In this document: positions 40,060-49,013 of the stretch, piece after piece
How the letters are laid out: the number at the start of each line of letters is the position of its first letter
How positions within the stretch are numbered: the first letter of the stretch is position 1
Assembly: GCF_003584565.2 (NCBI RefSeq)
Contig: NZ_CP031010.1
Coordinates: 434,001-498,000, forward strand
Direction of reading: 5' to 3'
From: Alteromonas sp. RKMC-009
GTDB lineage: Bacteria > Pseudomonadota > Gammaproteobacteria > Enterobacterales > Alteromonadaceae
Length of the DNA: 64,000 bases
The notes under the pieces: generated by a model
Seen by the model: only the letters and a program-made list of their open reading frames with translations
Told to the model about the DNA's origin: nothing
Database searches by the model: none
Position numbers and translations under genes: made by a program

Positions 40060-40638
40060 TTAAACAGGAACTGCCAGTACAATCAAGCGCAAACGGGGAT
40101 TGGGCGTCATATCATTAAACGGATAACAGGTGATAAGTTGGATTTCGTCTTTGTTCCGTTCGATGAACCAGCGGTGAGTATGCGAATCGACAATATTGGT
40201 CTTACTCACCCGATAGGTACGCCATTGTCCGTGGCTGTCCTGGATCTGAAAGGTGTCTCCTGTCTGCACATGCTGCAGAAAATTGAAATGGGTGTCACGG
40301 TGACCGGAATACACCTGTGTGCCGCTCTCCCCGGGCAATGCCGTGCCGTCTATGTGGCCGGGGCCAAAGGCCAGGCTGCTGCCATGGCTCCCCGACAACA
40401 TATACAGGCGCTGGTTGTGGCCGGGAAAGGTCAGTACGGCTACGGGCCAGTTGTCTGACCACGACCATGGTTTAACGGTGTGACCGGTTTCCAGGGTTTC
40501 CTCCCAGGCATCTGCAATAAGCCGTTGCGCTAATACTGCTTTTGCCGCAATCCATAATGTATTGCCAAAACACAGGGTGCCGGTTGCCAGAAGCAGGGCG
40601 GGGAGTGCTGTCTTCAGGTATTTTACTTTTATCCTCAC
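40060..40638 (-). CDS. Class GN (marine proteobacterial) sortase
   Basis: 192 residues with an N-terminal membrane anchor (about 8-30). Sortase catalytic set: His113 in SGHRDTHF, Cys171 in LITCYP and Arg182 or Arg184 in NPRLRL. This is the single-substrate sortase type of Gram-negative marine bacteria. It lies 12 bases downstream of the gene for its predicted target, a VIT/vWA protein with a C-terminal sorting signal. It should cleave that signal in the periplasm; what the target is attached to is not known to me. Confidence 0.92.
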   Translation of the reverse strand: MRIKVKYLKTALPALLLATGTLCFGNTLWIAAKAVLAQRLIADAWEETLETGHTVKPWSWSDNWPVAVLTFPGHNQRLYMLSGSHGSSLAFGPGHIDGTALPGESGTQVYSGHRDTHFNFLQHVQTGDTFQIQDSHGQWRTYRVSKTNIVDSHTHRWFIERNKDEIQLITCYPFNDMTPNPRLRLIVLAVPV

Positions 40639-40650
40639 TGCACGGCCGCC

Positions 40651-42687
40651 TTATCTTACTTTTATCCGTTGCCAGAACAGTAAGGCGAGGCCTGCAACAA
40701 TACACAGTATACCCAGCCAGAGTGTCAGTTCCGCTGTGGTGGCGGTTTGCGGATATTGCAGTTGCTGATGTGACATGCCCTGCGGCAGTTGATTCGCTAC
40801 CCGCAGACGGAGCGGTGGACGGGGGCTGTTTTCATAAGTCACCGGTGACTGATCGATAGCAACAAATGAGGTAAAGCGGGACAACAGACTATGTTGCAAC
40901 GCCACCGCTGTCACTTGGTCTTTAACCTTTTCTTCACTAAGCGAGCCGATTCGCCCTTCATCTTCAATATGGGCAATTTTTTGTCTGGCCCAGCGTGCGC
41001 CGGCGCCGCTGCCTTCCGGCATATCCGATGACGTGAGCGTTTGCGACCAGAGCTGACTGGCGGTTTCACCGCTTACGGTGACACTGCTGACAGGCGTTTT
41101 TGTGGAGGCAAAAGACAGCAGGGGTTCGTTAAGATACAAATCCGGCGTATTTGCAGGATAGACCTCTGCATCTTCCGGCCAGCCCGGCTGGATGTTTTTG
41201 GCTGCACTGTGGTTAAGCTTTGCGAACAGACTGTTCATCTGCGGGGCAATATCCTGCGGATTGGCAATAAATTCATAGGTGCCACGGCCAGCCTGCGCAG
41301 CCTTATGCATGAAGTAACTGTTGGGAGCAGAGCCAATCCCCACTGTGAATAACCGCGATGTGCCTGCGAAGTTGCTGATCAGGCTGAACAGCTCTGCCTC
41401 GTTACCCACAGCTCCGTCAGTGATGAATACCACCTGGTGGAGGCGTTCATTCCGCGGATTCTGTGCAAAGGCTGCAGTCAGCGCAGGTACCATTTGTGTA
41501 CCGCCATCGGCCTGCAACTGATTTACCCATTGCCGCGCCGCTTGTCTGGCGGGAGGCGTTGCAATATTTGCCTCTGCGAACATCAGCGAAAAACGGTCAC
41601 TAAACGCGATAACGTTAAAAAGGTCGGTATCCTTAAGCTTATCAATAGCAGTAATCAAACCCGATTTAGCCTGAATAATTGATTGCCCCTGCATCGAGCC
41701 TGATGTGTCGATGACAAATGTGATGTCGCGGGGCAGCGTTTGCGGCTGTGTGATGGCGGGGGGCATCACCATTAGCAGGGAAAAGTAATCATCACCGGAT
41801 TGCTCGGTAAAAAGGGCTGCGACCGGTTCTGCAGAAGGGGCAGGGAGCCAGCGAAGCACAAAATCACGGTCCATTTCACTGTGACCCTCTTTAAGGGTGA
41901 TAGTGAACTTGTCGTTTTGCCTTGTCAGATCGATGTCATGATACAGCGCATACACCGAGGTAAGTGGCATACCACCGTTCAGAGAAATAGTGAGTGCCAG
42001 AGGATTCGTTTTTCCACTACCGGGCAGAATAAACGGCGGAAACAGAGCTGCAGGGTCTGCATACCCGGTGGTTGCCGGGGCCTCCGATTCACGGCTGTTC
42101 ATGTCCACGCCCGGCATGTACCTCGGGGTAAGCGTGGTGGGCAGCCTCCATGAAAATTCGCCCCGGCGGAACTCTGCGATATCAAGAAATTGCAGTGTAA
42201 CCTCGATGCTTTCTCCCGGTGCGATATGGCTGACTTGCTGCGTAAATAAATTGGGGCGCTGCTGTTCTGTCAGTGCAGCCCGTTTTCCCTGTACCACGGC
42301 GTCGCGGTATAGGCGGCGGGCTTCCTGCCGTGGCTTGATAATGCCTTCAATCACCCGTGAGCCGGTACGGATAGTCATATGAGTAACAGCCGCCTTGTCC
42401 GGTAGCGGAAAGGTGTACACACCATTGACCGGCCCGTTGCTCTGGTTTTTAAAAATCTGCCGGTACGTCACGTTCACCAGTACGCCGTTGATCTGAACAT
42501 CTGCATCCGTGAGTACATGTAAAGCGGCCTGCCCGTTTGCGTCGTTGCTTTGTAACGTCATGTTACCGGACTGGTAGCGGGGTAGTGTGTCAGCAAACGA
42601 AGCAAAAGCCGGCCACATGAAAAGTATTAGCAGCAACAAATTAAAGTGGCTGCGGGCAGGGCAGCGGCGGATGGGATTCGTGAACAT
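40651..42687 (-). CDS. Marine proteobacterial sortase target protein (VIT and vWA domains)
   Basis: 678 residues. Signal peptide (about 1-32). VIT domain (about 45-175: VLVNVTYRQIFKNQSNGPVNGVYTFPLP). vWA domain from about residue 320 with MIDAS motif DTSGSMQ. The C-terminus is a tripartite sorting signal: YPQTA (residues 645-649), a hydrophobic segment (about 655-672) and a basic RIKVR tail. The form resembles inter-alpha-trypsin-inhibitor heavy chains. The adjacent class GN sortase is its probable processing enzyme. Confidence 0.92.
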   Translation of the reverse strand: MFTNPIRRCPARSHFNLLLLILFMWPAFASFADTLPRYQSGNMTLQSNDANGQAALHVLTDADVQINGVLVNVTYRQIFKNQSNGPVNGVYTFPLPDKAAVTHMTIRTGSRVIEGIIKPRQEARRLYRDAVVQGKRAALTEQQRPNLFTQQVSHIAPGESIEVTLQFLDIAEFRRGEFSWRLPTTLTPRYMPGVDMNSRESEAPATTGYADPAALFPPFILPGSGKTNPLALTISLNGGMPLTSVYALYHDIDLTRQNDKFTITLKEGHSEMDRDFVLRWLPAPSAEPVAALFTEQSGDDYFSLLMVMPPAITQPQTLPRDITFVIDTSGSMQGQSIIQAKSGLITAIDKLKDTDLFNVIAFSDRFSLMFAEANIATPPARQAARQWVNQLQADGGTQMVPALTAAFAQNPRNERLHQVVFITDGAVGNEAELFSLISNFAGTSRLFTVGIGSAPNSYFMHKAAQAGRGTYEFIANPQDIAPQMNSLFAKLNHSAAKNIQPGWPEDAEVYPANTPDLYLNEPLLSFASTKTPVSSVTVSGETASQLWSQTLTSSDMPEGSGAGARWARQKIAHIEDEGRIGSLSEEKVKDQVTAVALQHSLLSRFTSFVAIDQSPVTYENSPRPPLRLRVANQLPQGMSHQQLQYPQTATTAELTLWLGILCIVAGLALLFWQRIKVR

Positions 42688-42768
42688 GAGTGTCTTCCGT
42701 TACGGTGTGTAGGGTTATTTCAGCACCGTAATCTGGCAAGCTTGCGGAGGATATGTGGCGAAGAAGCA

Positions 42769-43263
42769 ATGAATTCAGGCGAATTATGGAGTAAAGTGAA
42801 AGATATTCCTCTACACACACAGCAACACGGTTCTGAGTTATCTATGTCGCACCGGACTAGCCGTAAAAACAGCATGTTAACAGCACCTTACCGGTGGTGT
42901 TTAATGCTGGGTGCCTGTGTGAGTCTGACGCTTGGGTTTATTGGTGTGGTCGTGCCGGGTATGCCGACCACGGTCTTCGTGCTGATTGCTGCCTGGCTGG
43001 CGGCCCGCAGTTCACCGTCGCTGGCTTTATGGCTGGATAATCACAAAGTCACCGGACCGATAATTCATCACTGGCGAAACGGGCGCTGTATGCCGCGCAG
43101 TGCAAAATATGCTGCTACGGCAGGTATGTCATTGTCAGCGGTGATCATGGCAGTAACAGCCACGCCGGTTTGGGTGATGGCCGGTACGGATATCATGATG
43201 TTGTGTGTGCTTATCTGGTTGTGGCGTCTGCCGGAACCTGAGTTGCCGGATGGTAAAGCCTGA
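42769..43263 (+). CDS. DUF454 (YbaN-like) inner-membrane protein
   Basis: About 164 residues from ATG 42769. The family region begins near residue 38, and a second start at ATG 42844 would give 139 residues; neither has a convincing ribosome site. The core LGFIGVVVPGMPTTVFVLIAAWLAARSSPSLALWL is the DUF454 signature, followed by HHWRNGRCMPRSAKYAA and two membrane helices. The function is unknown in the family. It is one base upstream of the DnaJ-related gene and divergent from the sortase target gene. Confidence 0.85.
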   Translation: MNSGELWSKVKDIPLHTQQHGSELSMSHRTSRKNSMLTAPYRWCLMLGACVSLTLGFIGVVVPGMPTTVFVLIAAWLAARSSPSLALWLDNHKVTGPIIHHWRNGRCMPRSAKYAATAGMSLSAVIMAVTATPVWVMAGTDIMMLCVLIWLWRLPEPELPDGKA

Positions 43264-43264
43264 C

Positions 43265-43903
43265 ATGACAAAGTCTGCTGGTCATGAAGCAACACTCCGA
43301 CACTTACAACTGACACTCTATGCGATGCAAAGCCGGTTCGAAGCGGGGATCAGCGAGTTTGAGCTTATCAGCCTGTTGCAAAAACCACCGTATTCCCTTT
43401 TCGATGAAACCGCTTTGCGCGACAGCCTGGCGCTGTTCCGTTGTCACTTTATTCTGTTCCATTGTCTTTACCGTCTTCAGGATGAGTGGCTGGCGGAAAA
43501 GCTGGGCTTACTGAATATTCATACGACGTTCATCCGGCTGGAACCCTTGCCGGTATCAACAGAAACCCCGGTACTGGCGGATCCGCTGCGGGATTACTAT
43601 CTGGATTGGAACAACTTTGACAGCACCGGCAAAGAAGATGTGGATGCGCTGATAGACAGTTTCTGGGTCAAAATGGGCAGCGGCATTCACATGTCCGCAG
43701 ACGAAAACACGATTAATGAAGCACGCAATGTGCTTGAGATCGCACCGGATGTACGACTGACCCGCAGCCTGATAAAGAAACAGTATCGTCATTTGCTGCA
43801 CAGGCACCATCCTGACAAAGGCGGGGAGAATCCGGTTGCTGCTGAACTGGTGAGGGCCTGTGAAGTATTACTGAGTGCGGTTAAGCAGGAACCGCTGGCC
43901 TAA
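43265..43903 (+). CDS. DnaJ-related protein with C-terminal J-like domain
   Basis: 212 residues from ATG 43265, one base after the DUF454 stop. An N-terminal DnaJ-related domain (about 5-110: LQLTLYAMQSRFEAGISEFELISLLQ) is followed by a short C-terminal J-domain with the HPD motif (HRHHPDKGG, about 184-192), needed to stimulate Hsp70 ATPase. The J-domain is at the C-terminus rather than the usual N-terminus. It overlaps the convergent TetR gene by four bases. Likely a co-chaperone; clients unknown. Confidence 0.85.
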   Translation: MTKSAGHEATLRHLQLTLYAMQSRFEAGISEFELISLLQKPPYSLFDETALRDSLALFRCHFILFHCLYRLQDEWLAEKLGLLNIHTTFIRLEPLPVSTETPVLADPLRDYYLDWNNFDSTGKEDVDALIDSFWVKMGSGIHMSADENTINEARNVLEIAPDVRLTRSLIKKQYRHLLHRHHPDKGGENPVAAELVRACEVLLSAVKQEPLA

Positions 43904-44520
43904 ACATTATCGGTACGTAATCCGCCGAAATAGATTTTCATCAGGATGGGGGCTTTCGTGGTGATGTCGAAAGCTTCCGGCGCTTCCAGATATTCCGACA
44001 AAATACCACGCATAAAACAGTTCATCGCCAGGGTGTAATCTTCCGGTGTAATGTCCGCAGACAACTGGCCTAATTTAATGGCCCGTTTGTAGTAGGCAGA
44101 GAACGCCTGAATCTTGTCGTACTTTGCCGTAGTGTGCTTTTCCTGACTACACTTTAAGTCACCACTGTAATCACACTTTAACATGAAAAGTGTAAGTGTT
44201 TTACGTAGTTGCTCATCTTGATCGAGATCGAGGAATATGTTCGTACATAACTCCTGTAACTGACCGACAGGATTGGGGTGTTCAGCTTCCAGTCCTTCCA
44301 TGATCCGTTCGATAAAAGGAGTATGCAGGTTCTCATGGAGCGCATCGAAGATCTCCATTTTGTTTTTAAAGTGCCAGTACACGGCACCCCTTGTCACATC
44401 TGCCTTGCGGGCGATTTCTTCAAGGGATGCTTTAGCAACACCGCGCTCTGTAAAAACATCGACAGCGGCCTTTAATATGGTCTGTTTTGTGAGCTCAGCA
44501 TCTTCTTTTGTTCTGCGCAT
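43900..44520 (-). CDS. TetR-family repressor, AcrR-like
   Basis: 206 residues from ATG 44520, which has GGAG 7 bases upstream; the longer reading to 44550 is not family-like. HTH at about 13-58 (TKQTILKAAVDVFTERGVAKASLEEIARKADVTRGAVYWHFKNK) is very close to AcrR/TtgR. The C-terminal ligand domain is AcrR-type. It is divergent from the acrA/acrB-like efflux genes, the usual arrangement, so it probably represses them and responds to toxic hydrophobic compounds. Confidence 0.93.
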   Translation of the reverse strand: MRRTKEDAELTKQTILKAAVDVFTERGVAKASLEEIARKADVTRGAVYWHFKNKMEIFDALHENLHTPFIERIMEGLEAEHPNPVGQLQELCTNIFLDLDQDEQLRKTLTLFMLKCDYSGDLKCSQEKHTTAKYDKIQAFSAYYKRAIKLGQLSADITPEDYTLAMNCFMRGILSEYLEAPEAFDITTKAPILMKIYFGGLRTDNV

Positions 44521-44543
44521 CGTATTCTCCGCGAGATTGACAA

Positions 44544-44567
44544 CATACATACAAGAACGTATCTTTA
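44544..44567. promoter_or_regulatory. Candidate TetR operator in the efflux divergent region
   Basis: A partial dyad, CATACATACAAGAACGTATCT, has ATAC and GTAT half-sites reminiscent of the TACAT-type AcrR box. It lies between the repressor and efflux genes. Symmetry is weak, so this is tentative. Confidence 0.3.
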
Positions 44568-44630
44568 GAAGGTAAACCTTTAATGTGCAATTGTCCAGCC
44601 CCCGTGGCTGTATCAGGAAGACTTATTGTT

Positions 44631-45791
44631 ATGAAAAAACTGTTTTTAACTGCCGTCACAGCGATAGCGCTGGCCGTTGCCGGTGGCTGTTCTGACCAAA
44701 ACGGGCAACAAGCCGCTCAGGCAAGCCAGGGTGGTCAGCAACCCGCACCTTCTGTGTCTGTAGTGACAATTGCCAGTCAGCAGGTAGAGCACACGGTTAC
44801 ACTGCCCGGGCGTGTAAGCCCGATGCGCCAGTCGCAGGTGCGTCCGCAGGTAGAAGGTGTGCTGACCGAACGTTTGTTTGAAGAAGGTGCGTTGGTGGAA
44901 AAAGGCCAGCAACTTTACCAAATCGATGACGCCCGTTTCGCTGCGCAACTGGCCAGTGCTAAAGCTGATCTGAAAAGTGCGCAGGCGAGTTTGAAAACGC
45001 TGGAAGCACGTTCAGCCCGTTATAAAGATTTGCTCAGCCGCAACGCCGTCAGCCGTCAGGAGTATGATGATGCACTGGCTGAAGCCGAGCAGGCAGAAGC
45101 GCAAATCAGTGTCGCTCAGGCCGCGGTAGATTTAGCCAAAGTGGATTTAGACTACACCAAAGTGTATGCCCCTATCAGCGGTCAGATTAGCCGCAGTTAT
45201 GTCACCGTTGGTTCACTGGTAACAGCCAATCAGGAACAACAGCTGGCTACCATTACCCAGTTGAATCCGGTTTATGTTGATATGCAGCAAAGCGGAAAAG
45301 GTGTTCTGACACTGCGTAAAGCGATGCAGCAAAGCGGCACACTGCCGGTGAAACTGATTCTGGATGAAACCACAGGTGAAGCGTATGAACATCAGGGTGA
45401 ACTGAAATTCTCTGAAGTGACAGTAGATGAAACAACCGGTGCGGTTGCACTGCGTGCAGAACTGCCTAACCCTGATTCACTGTTGATGCCGGGTCTTTTC
45501 GTGAAAGCAACAGTAGTGCTGTCTAACACTGATGAGTTACTGGTACCGCAACGTGCTACCACCCGTCAGCCAGACGGTTCGATTGTGGTCATGACGGTGA
45601 ATGCGTCGGACAAAGTTGAGCCCCGCCAGATCACTGTATCAGGTGCATGGCAGGATCAGTACATGGTGAAAGGTGGCGTGCAGGCTGGTGACAGAGTCAT
45701 TGTGACCGGTTATCAGAAAGTGCAGCCGGGTATGCAGGTGAATGCTAAACCCTGGCAGGCCGGTAACGCTCAGGCGAAAAACGGACAGTAA
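44631..45791 (+). CDS. RND efflux periplasmic adaptor (AcrA-like lipoprotein)
   Basis: 386 residues from ATG 44631, which begins a lipoprotein signal with lipobox VAGGC; AGGAAG lies upstream. The lipoyl/barrel-sandwich halves flank a coiled-coil hairpin (about 100-170: AKADLKSAQASLKTLEARSARYKDLLSRNAVSRQEYDDALAEAEQ). Beta-barrel and membrane-proximal domains follow (about 210-370). It links the inner-membrane pump encoded 34 bases downstream to an outer-membrane TolC-type channel not present in this window. Confidence 0.93.
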   Translation: MKKLFLTAVTAIALAVAGGCSDQNGQQAAQASQGGQQPAPSVSVVTIASQQVEHTVTLPGRVSPMRQSQVRPQVEGVLTERLFEEGALVEKGQQLYQIDDARFAAQLASAKADLKSAQASLKTLEARSARYKDLLSRNAVSRQEYDDALAEAEQAEAQISVAQAAVDLAKVDLDYTKVYAPISGQISRSYVTVGSLVTANQEQQLATITQLNPVYVDMQQSGKGVLTLRKAMQQSGTLPVKLILDETTGEAYEHQGELKFSEVTVDETTGAVALRAELPNPDSLLMPGLFVKATVVLSNTDELLVPQRATTRQPDGSIVVMTVNASDKVEPRQITVSGAWQDQYMVKGGVQAGDRVIVTGYQKVQPGMQVNAKPWQAGNAQAKNGQ

Positions 45792-45825
45792 GCGCGACTA
45801 ATTTTCAGGCAGGAACACATTCTTT

Positions 45826-48800
45826 ATGGCACGTTTTTTTATTGATCGCCCTGTGTTTGCATGGGTGCTGGCTCTGATCACAATCATGGCCGGCCTCTTG
45901 TCGATACAAGGTCTTCCCATCGAACAGTATCCCAAGGTTGCCCCTCCCTCGGTAACCATCAGTGCGTCTTATCCGGGCGCCTCTGCGGAAACTATCGAAA
46001 ATACCGTCACCCAAATCATTGAGCAAAGCCTGTCGGGCATCGACAATCTGCGTTATTTCACATCAAGCAGTGAAAATACCCGGATGACGATTACCCTGAC
46101 CTTCGAGCCGGGCACTGACCCGGACACTGCGCAGGTTCAGACTCAGAACAAGGTACAAAGCTCCGTCTCCCTGTTACCTACACAGGTTCAGCAGCAGGGC
46201 GTAACCGTGACCAAGTCAAACGATACGTTTGCTGTGGTTATCGGTTTCTACTCTAAAGACGGGCGCTTGTCCCAGTTCGATTTGAGTGACCTGCTGGTAT
46301 CAGAATATCAGGATCCCATTTCCCGTGTGAACGGCGTGGGTACAACCCGTGTATTCGGTGCCCAGCGTTCTATGCGTATCTGGCTGGACCCTGACAAACT
46401 GTACAGCTACAACATGACGCCTGTGGATGTTCAGGGCGCAATACAAACTCAGAATACAGACATTTCTGCCGGACAACTGGGTGGCCTGCCGGCCATTGAA
46501 GGTCAGCAAATCAATGCCACTATCACGGCGCAGTCTATCTTGCGTACCGTGGAAGATTTCGAAAATATTGTATTGCGGGTTAACACCGACGGTTCACAGG
46601 TGCGCGTGAAAGACGTGGCACGGGTTGAACTGGGCTCTGAAAACTACAGCTACATCGCACGTTATAACCGTCAGCCCGCGTCCGGTATGGCGGTATCTCT
46701 GGCGACCGGTGCCAACGCTTTGGACACCATTGAGCGGGTAAAAGCCAAAGTGGAAGAAATGGCAGTGAACCTGCCTGACGGTGTTGAAGTGGTGTATCCG
46801 GTCGACAGTTCGCCGTTCATCAAACTTTCTATTGAATCAGTGGTTAAAACCCTGCTGGAAGCCATTGTGCTGGTATTCTTCGTGATGCTGCTGTTCCTGC
46901 AAAACTGGCGGGCGACACTGGTACCCACCATTGCAGTACCTGTGGTACTGATGGGAACATTCGCGGTTCTGTTTGCCTTCGGCTACAGCATTAACGTACT
47001 GACCATGTTTGCTATGGTTCTGGCTATCGGTCTGCTGGTGGATGATGCCATTGTTGTGGTAGAGAACGTTGAACGTATCATGGAAGAAGAGGGGCTTTCT
47101 GCCAAGGAAGCAACCCGCAAATCCATGGGACAGATCACCAGCGCGCTGGTGGGTATTGCTGTGGTGCTTTCCACCGTGTTTATCCCGATGGCTTTCTTCA
47201 GCGGCTCTGCCGGTTCGATTTACCGTCAGTTCTCAATCACCATTGTTGCAGCCATGAGCTTCTCAGTACTGGTGGCAATTATCTTGTCCCCGTCTTTGTG
47301 TGCCGTACTGCTGCGCAAAAAAGATGTGATGAACAAGCGTGAAACGGGTTTCTTCGGCTGGTTTAACCGTAACTTCAACAAAGGTCGTGACGGCTACGAG
47401 CGCGCTGCAGTGGGTATGGCGGGTAAAATCAAACGCTTCCTGCTGATTTACGTGGTACTGGTTGGCGGCATGGCGTTTATTTTCAGTCAGCTGGCAGGCT
47501 CGTTCTTACCGGATGAAGATCAGGGACGGGTCATGGTTCTGGTTAATGCTCCTCCGGGCGCAACAGCCGGCCGTACGCTGGAATCGATGAAGACGGTGGA
47601 AGATTTCTTCCTGGACACCAAAGGCGATGTGGTGAAAGACATGTTCACCATTGTCGGCTTCAGTTTCACCGGTGCTGCGCAGAACTCAGGGATGGCCTTT
47701 GCTCACCTGGTCGACTGGGAGAAACGGGACGAGTCCAGCAGTGCGTTTACCGTTATTAACCAGGCCTACGGTGCTCTGGGACAAATCGAAGATGCCATGG
47801 CATTCCCGATTTTACCGCCACCAATCCGTGAATTGGGTAACGCAACGGGCTTTGATTTCCAACTGGTAGATCGCGCCGGTAACGGCCACGAAGCCCTGAT
47901 GAATGCCCGTAACCAGTTCCTGGGCATGGCGGCGCAGAATCCGAAGCTGGTGGGTGTACGCCCGAACGGTCTGAGCGACGTGCCTCAGTTCAAGATTAAC
48001 ATCGACAGTGAAAAAGCGTCTGCACTTGGCCTGTCACTCAGTGATATTAACAGCACGCTCAGCATCGCCTGGGGTTCTACTTATGTGAATGACTTCATTG
48101 ACGCCGGACGTATCAAGCGTGTGTATATGCAGGCTGACGCCGCTTACCGTATGGATCCTGAAGATCTGGAAAAATGGTTCGTGCGCAACAGTGATGGTGA
48201 CATGGTAGCGTTCAGCGCGTTCTCTACAGTGGAGTGGAATTACGGCTCGCCTAAACTGGAACGTTTCAACGGTGTCTCTGCTGTGAATATTCAGGGTAGT
48301 CCTGCACCCGGCGTATCGTCAGGTGAGGCAATGGCCGTGGCACAGGAATTGGTGAAGCAGTTACCACCGGGCTTCGGTCTGGAATGGTCCGGCTTGTCTT
48401 ATGAAGAACAGGCCGCCGGTTCGCAGGCGCCTATGCTTTATGCATTGTCTATTCTGGTGGTATTCCTGTGTTTGGCTGCACTATATGAAAGCTGGTCTGT
48501 ACCATTCGCCGTCATGCTGGTGGTACCGTTAGGTATTTTAGGTTCGGTAGTTGCCGCCTGGTTATTCGGTTTGCCGAACGACGTTTACCTGCAGGTAGCG
48601 TTCCTGACCACAGTAGGTCTGGCAGCGAAAAACGCCATTCTGATTGTGGAATTCGCTAAGGAACAGTACGAGCACGGTATGGACTTAATGGAAGCGGTAT
48701 CGACTGCCGCCAAGCAACGTTTCCGTCCTATCCTGATGACGTCCATGGCCTTCATTCTGGGTGTAACGCCGCTGGCTATTTCCTCCGGCGCGGGCTCTGA

Positions 48801-48936
48801 AAGCCAGAACGCTATCGGTATCGCTGTAATGGGTGGTATGTTCGCGGCAACCTTCCTGGCTATCTTCTTCGTACCTATGTTCTATGTGATGGTCGTCAAG
48901 TGGTTTGGCGCAAAGAAAGCCACTGAAGAAGAGTAA
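45826..48936 (+). CDS. RND multidrug efflux permease (AcrB-like, HAE1 family)
   Basis: 1036 residues, against 1049 for E. coli AcrB. N-terminal MARFFIDRPVFAWVLALI, large periplasmic porter loops after TM1 and TM7, and the proton-relay aspartates in TM4 (GLLVDDAIVVVENVERIM, about 405-420). TM10-11 carries AAKNAILIVEFAKEQ, and PMAFFSGSAGSIYRQFSITI is in the usual position. It exports drugs and other amphipathic compounds using proton flow, with the upstream adaptor. A strong terminator follows. Confidence 0.96.
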   Translation: MARFFIDRPVFAWVLALITIMAGLLSIQGLPIEQYPKVAPPSVTISASYPGASAETIENTVTQIIEQSLSGIDNLRYFTSSSENTRMTITLTFEPGTDPDTAQVQTQNKVQSSVSLLPTQVQQQGVTVTKSNDTFAVVIGFYSKDGRLSQFDLSDLLVSEYQDPISRVNGVGTTRVFGAQRSMRIWLDPDKLYSYNMTPVDVQGAIQTQNTDISAGQLGGLPAIEGQQINATITAQSILRTVEDFENIVLRVNTDGSQVRVKDVARVELGSENYSYIARYNRQPASGMAVSLATGANALDTIERVKAKVEEMAVNLPDGVEVVYPVDSSPFIKLSIESVVKTLLEAIVLVFFVMLLFLQNWRATLVPTIAVPVVLMGTFAVLFAFGYSINVLTMFAMVLAIGLLVDDAIVVVENVERIMEEEGLSAKEATRKSMGQITSALVGIAVVLSTVFIPMAFFSGSAGSIYRQFSITIVAAMSFSVLVAIILSPSLCAVLLRKKDVMNKRETGFFGWFNRNFNKGRDGYERAAVGMAGKIKRFLLIYVVLVGGMAFIFSQLAGSFLPDEDQGRVMVLVNAPPGATAGRTLESMKTVEDFFLDTKGDVVKDMFTIVGFSFTGAAQNSGMAFAHLVDWEKRDESSSAFTVINQAYGALGQIEDAMAFPILPPPIRELGNATGFDFQLVDRAGNGHEALMNARNQFLGMAAQNPKLVGVRPNGLSDVPQFKINIDSEKASALGLSLSDINSTLSIAWGSTYVNDFIDAGRIKRVYMQADAAYRMDPEDLEKWFVRNSDGDMVAFSAFSTVEWNYGSPKLERFNGVSAVNIQGSPAPGVSSGEAMAVAQELVKQLPPGFGLEWSGLSYEEQAAGSQAPMLYALSILVVFLCLAALYESWSVPFAVMLVVPLGILGSVVAAWLFGLPNDVYLQVAFLTTVGLAAKNAILIVEFAKEQYEHGMDLMEAVSTAAKQRFRPILMTSMAFILGVTPLAISSGAGSESQNAIGIAVMGGMFAATFLAIFFVPMFYVMVVKWFGAKKATEEE

Positions 48937-48955
48937 TCCGAAGTACTTCTGAATG

Positions 48956-48988
48956 ACGCCGCCCTGCAGCTTGCAGGGCGGCGTTTTT
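48956..48988 (+). terminator. Terminator after the efflux operon
   Basis: A 13-base perfect stem, ACGCCGCCCTGCA (48956-48968) with TGCAGGGCGGCGT (48972-48984), then TTTTT. A strong intrinsic terminator. Confidence 0.93.
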
Positions 48989-49013
48989 ATTTCCCGCCTT
49001 TTAATCGCTTTGC

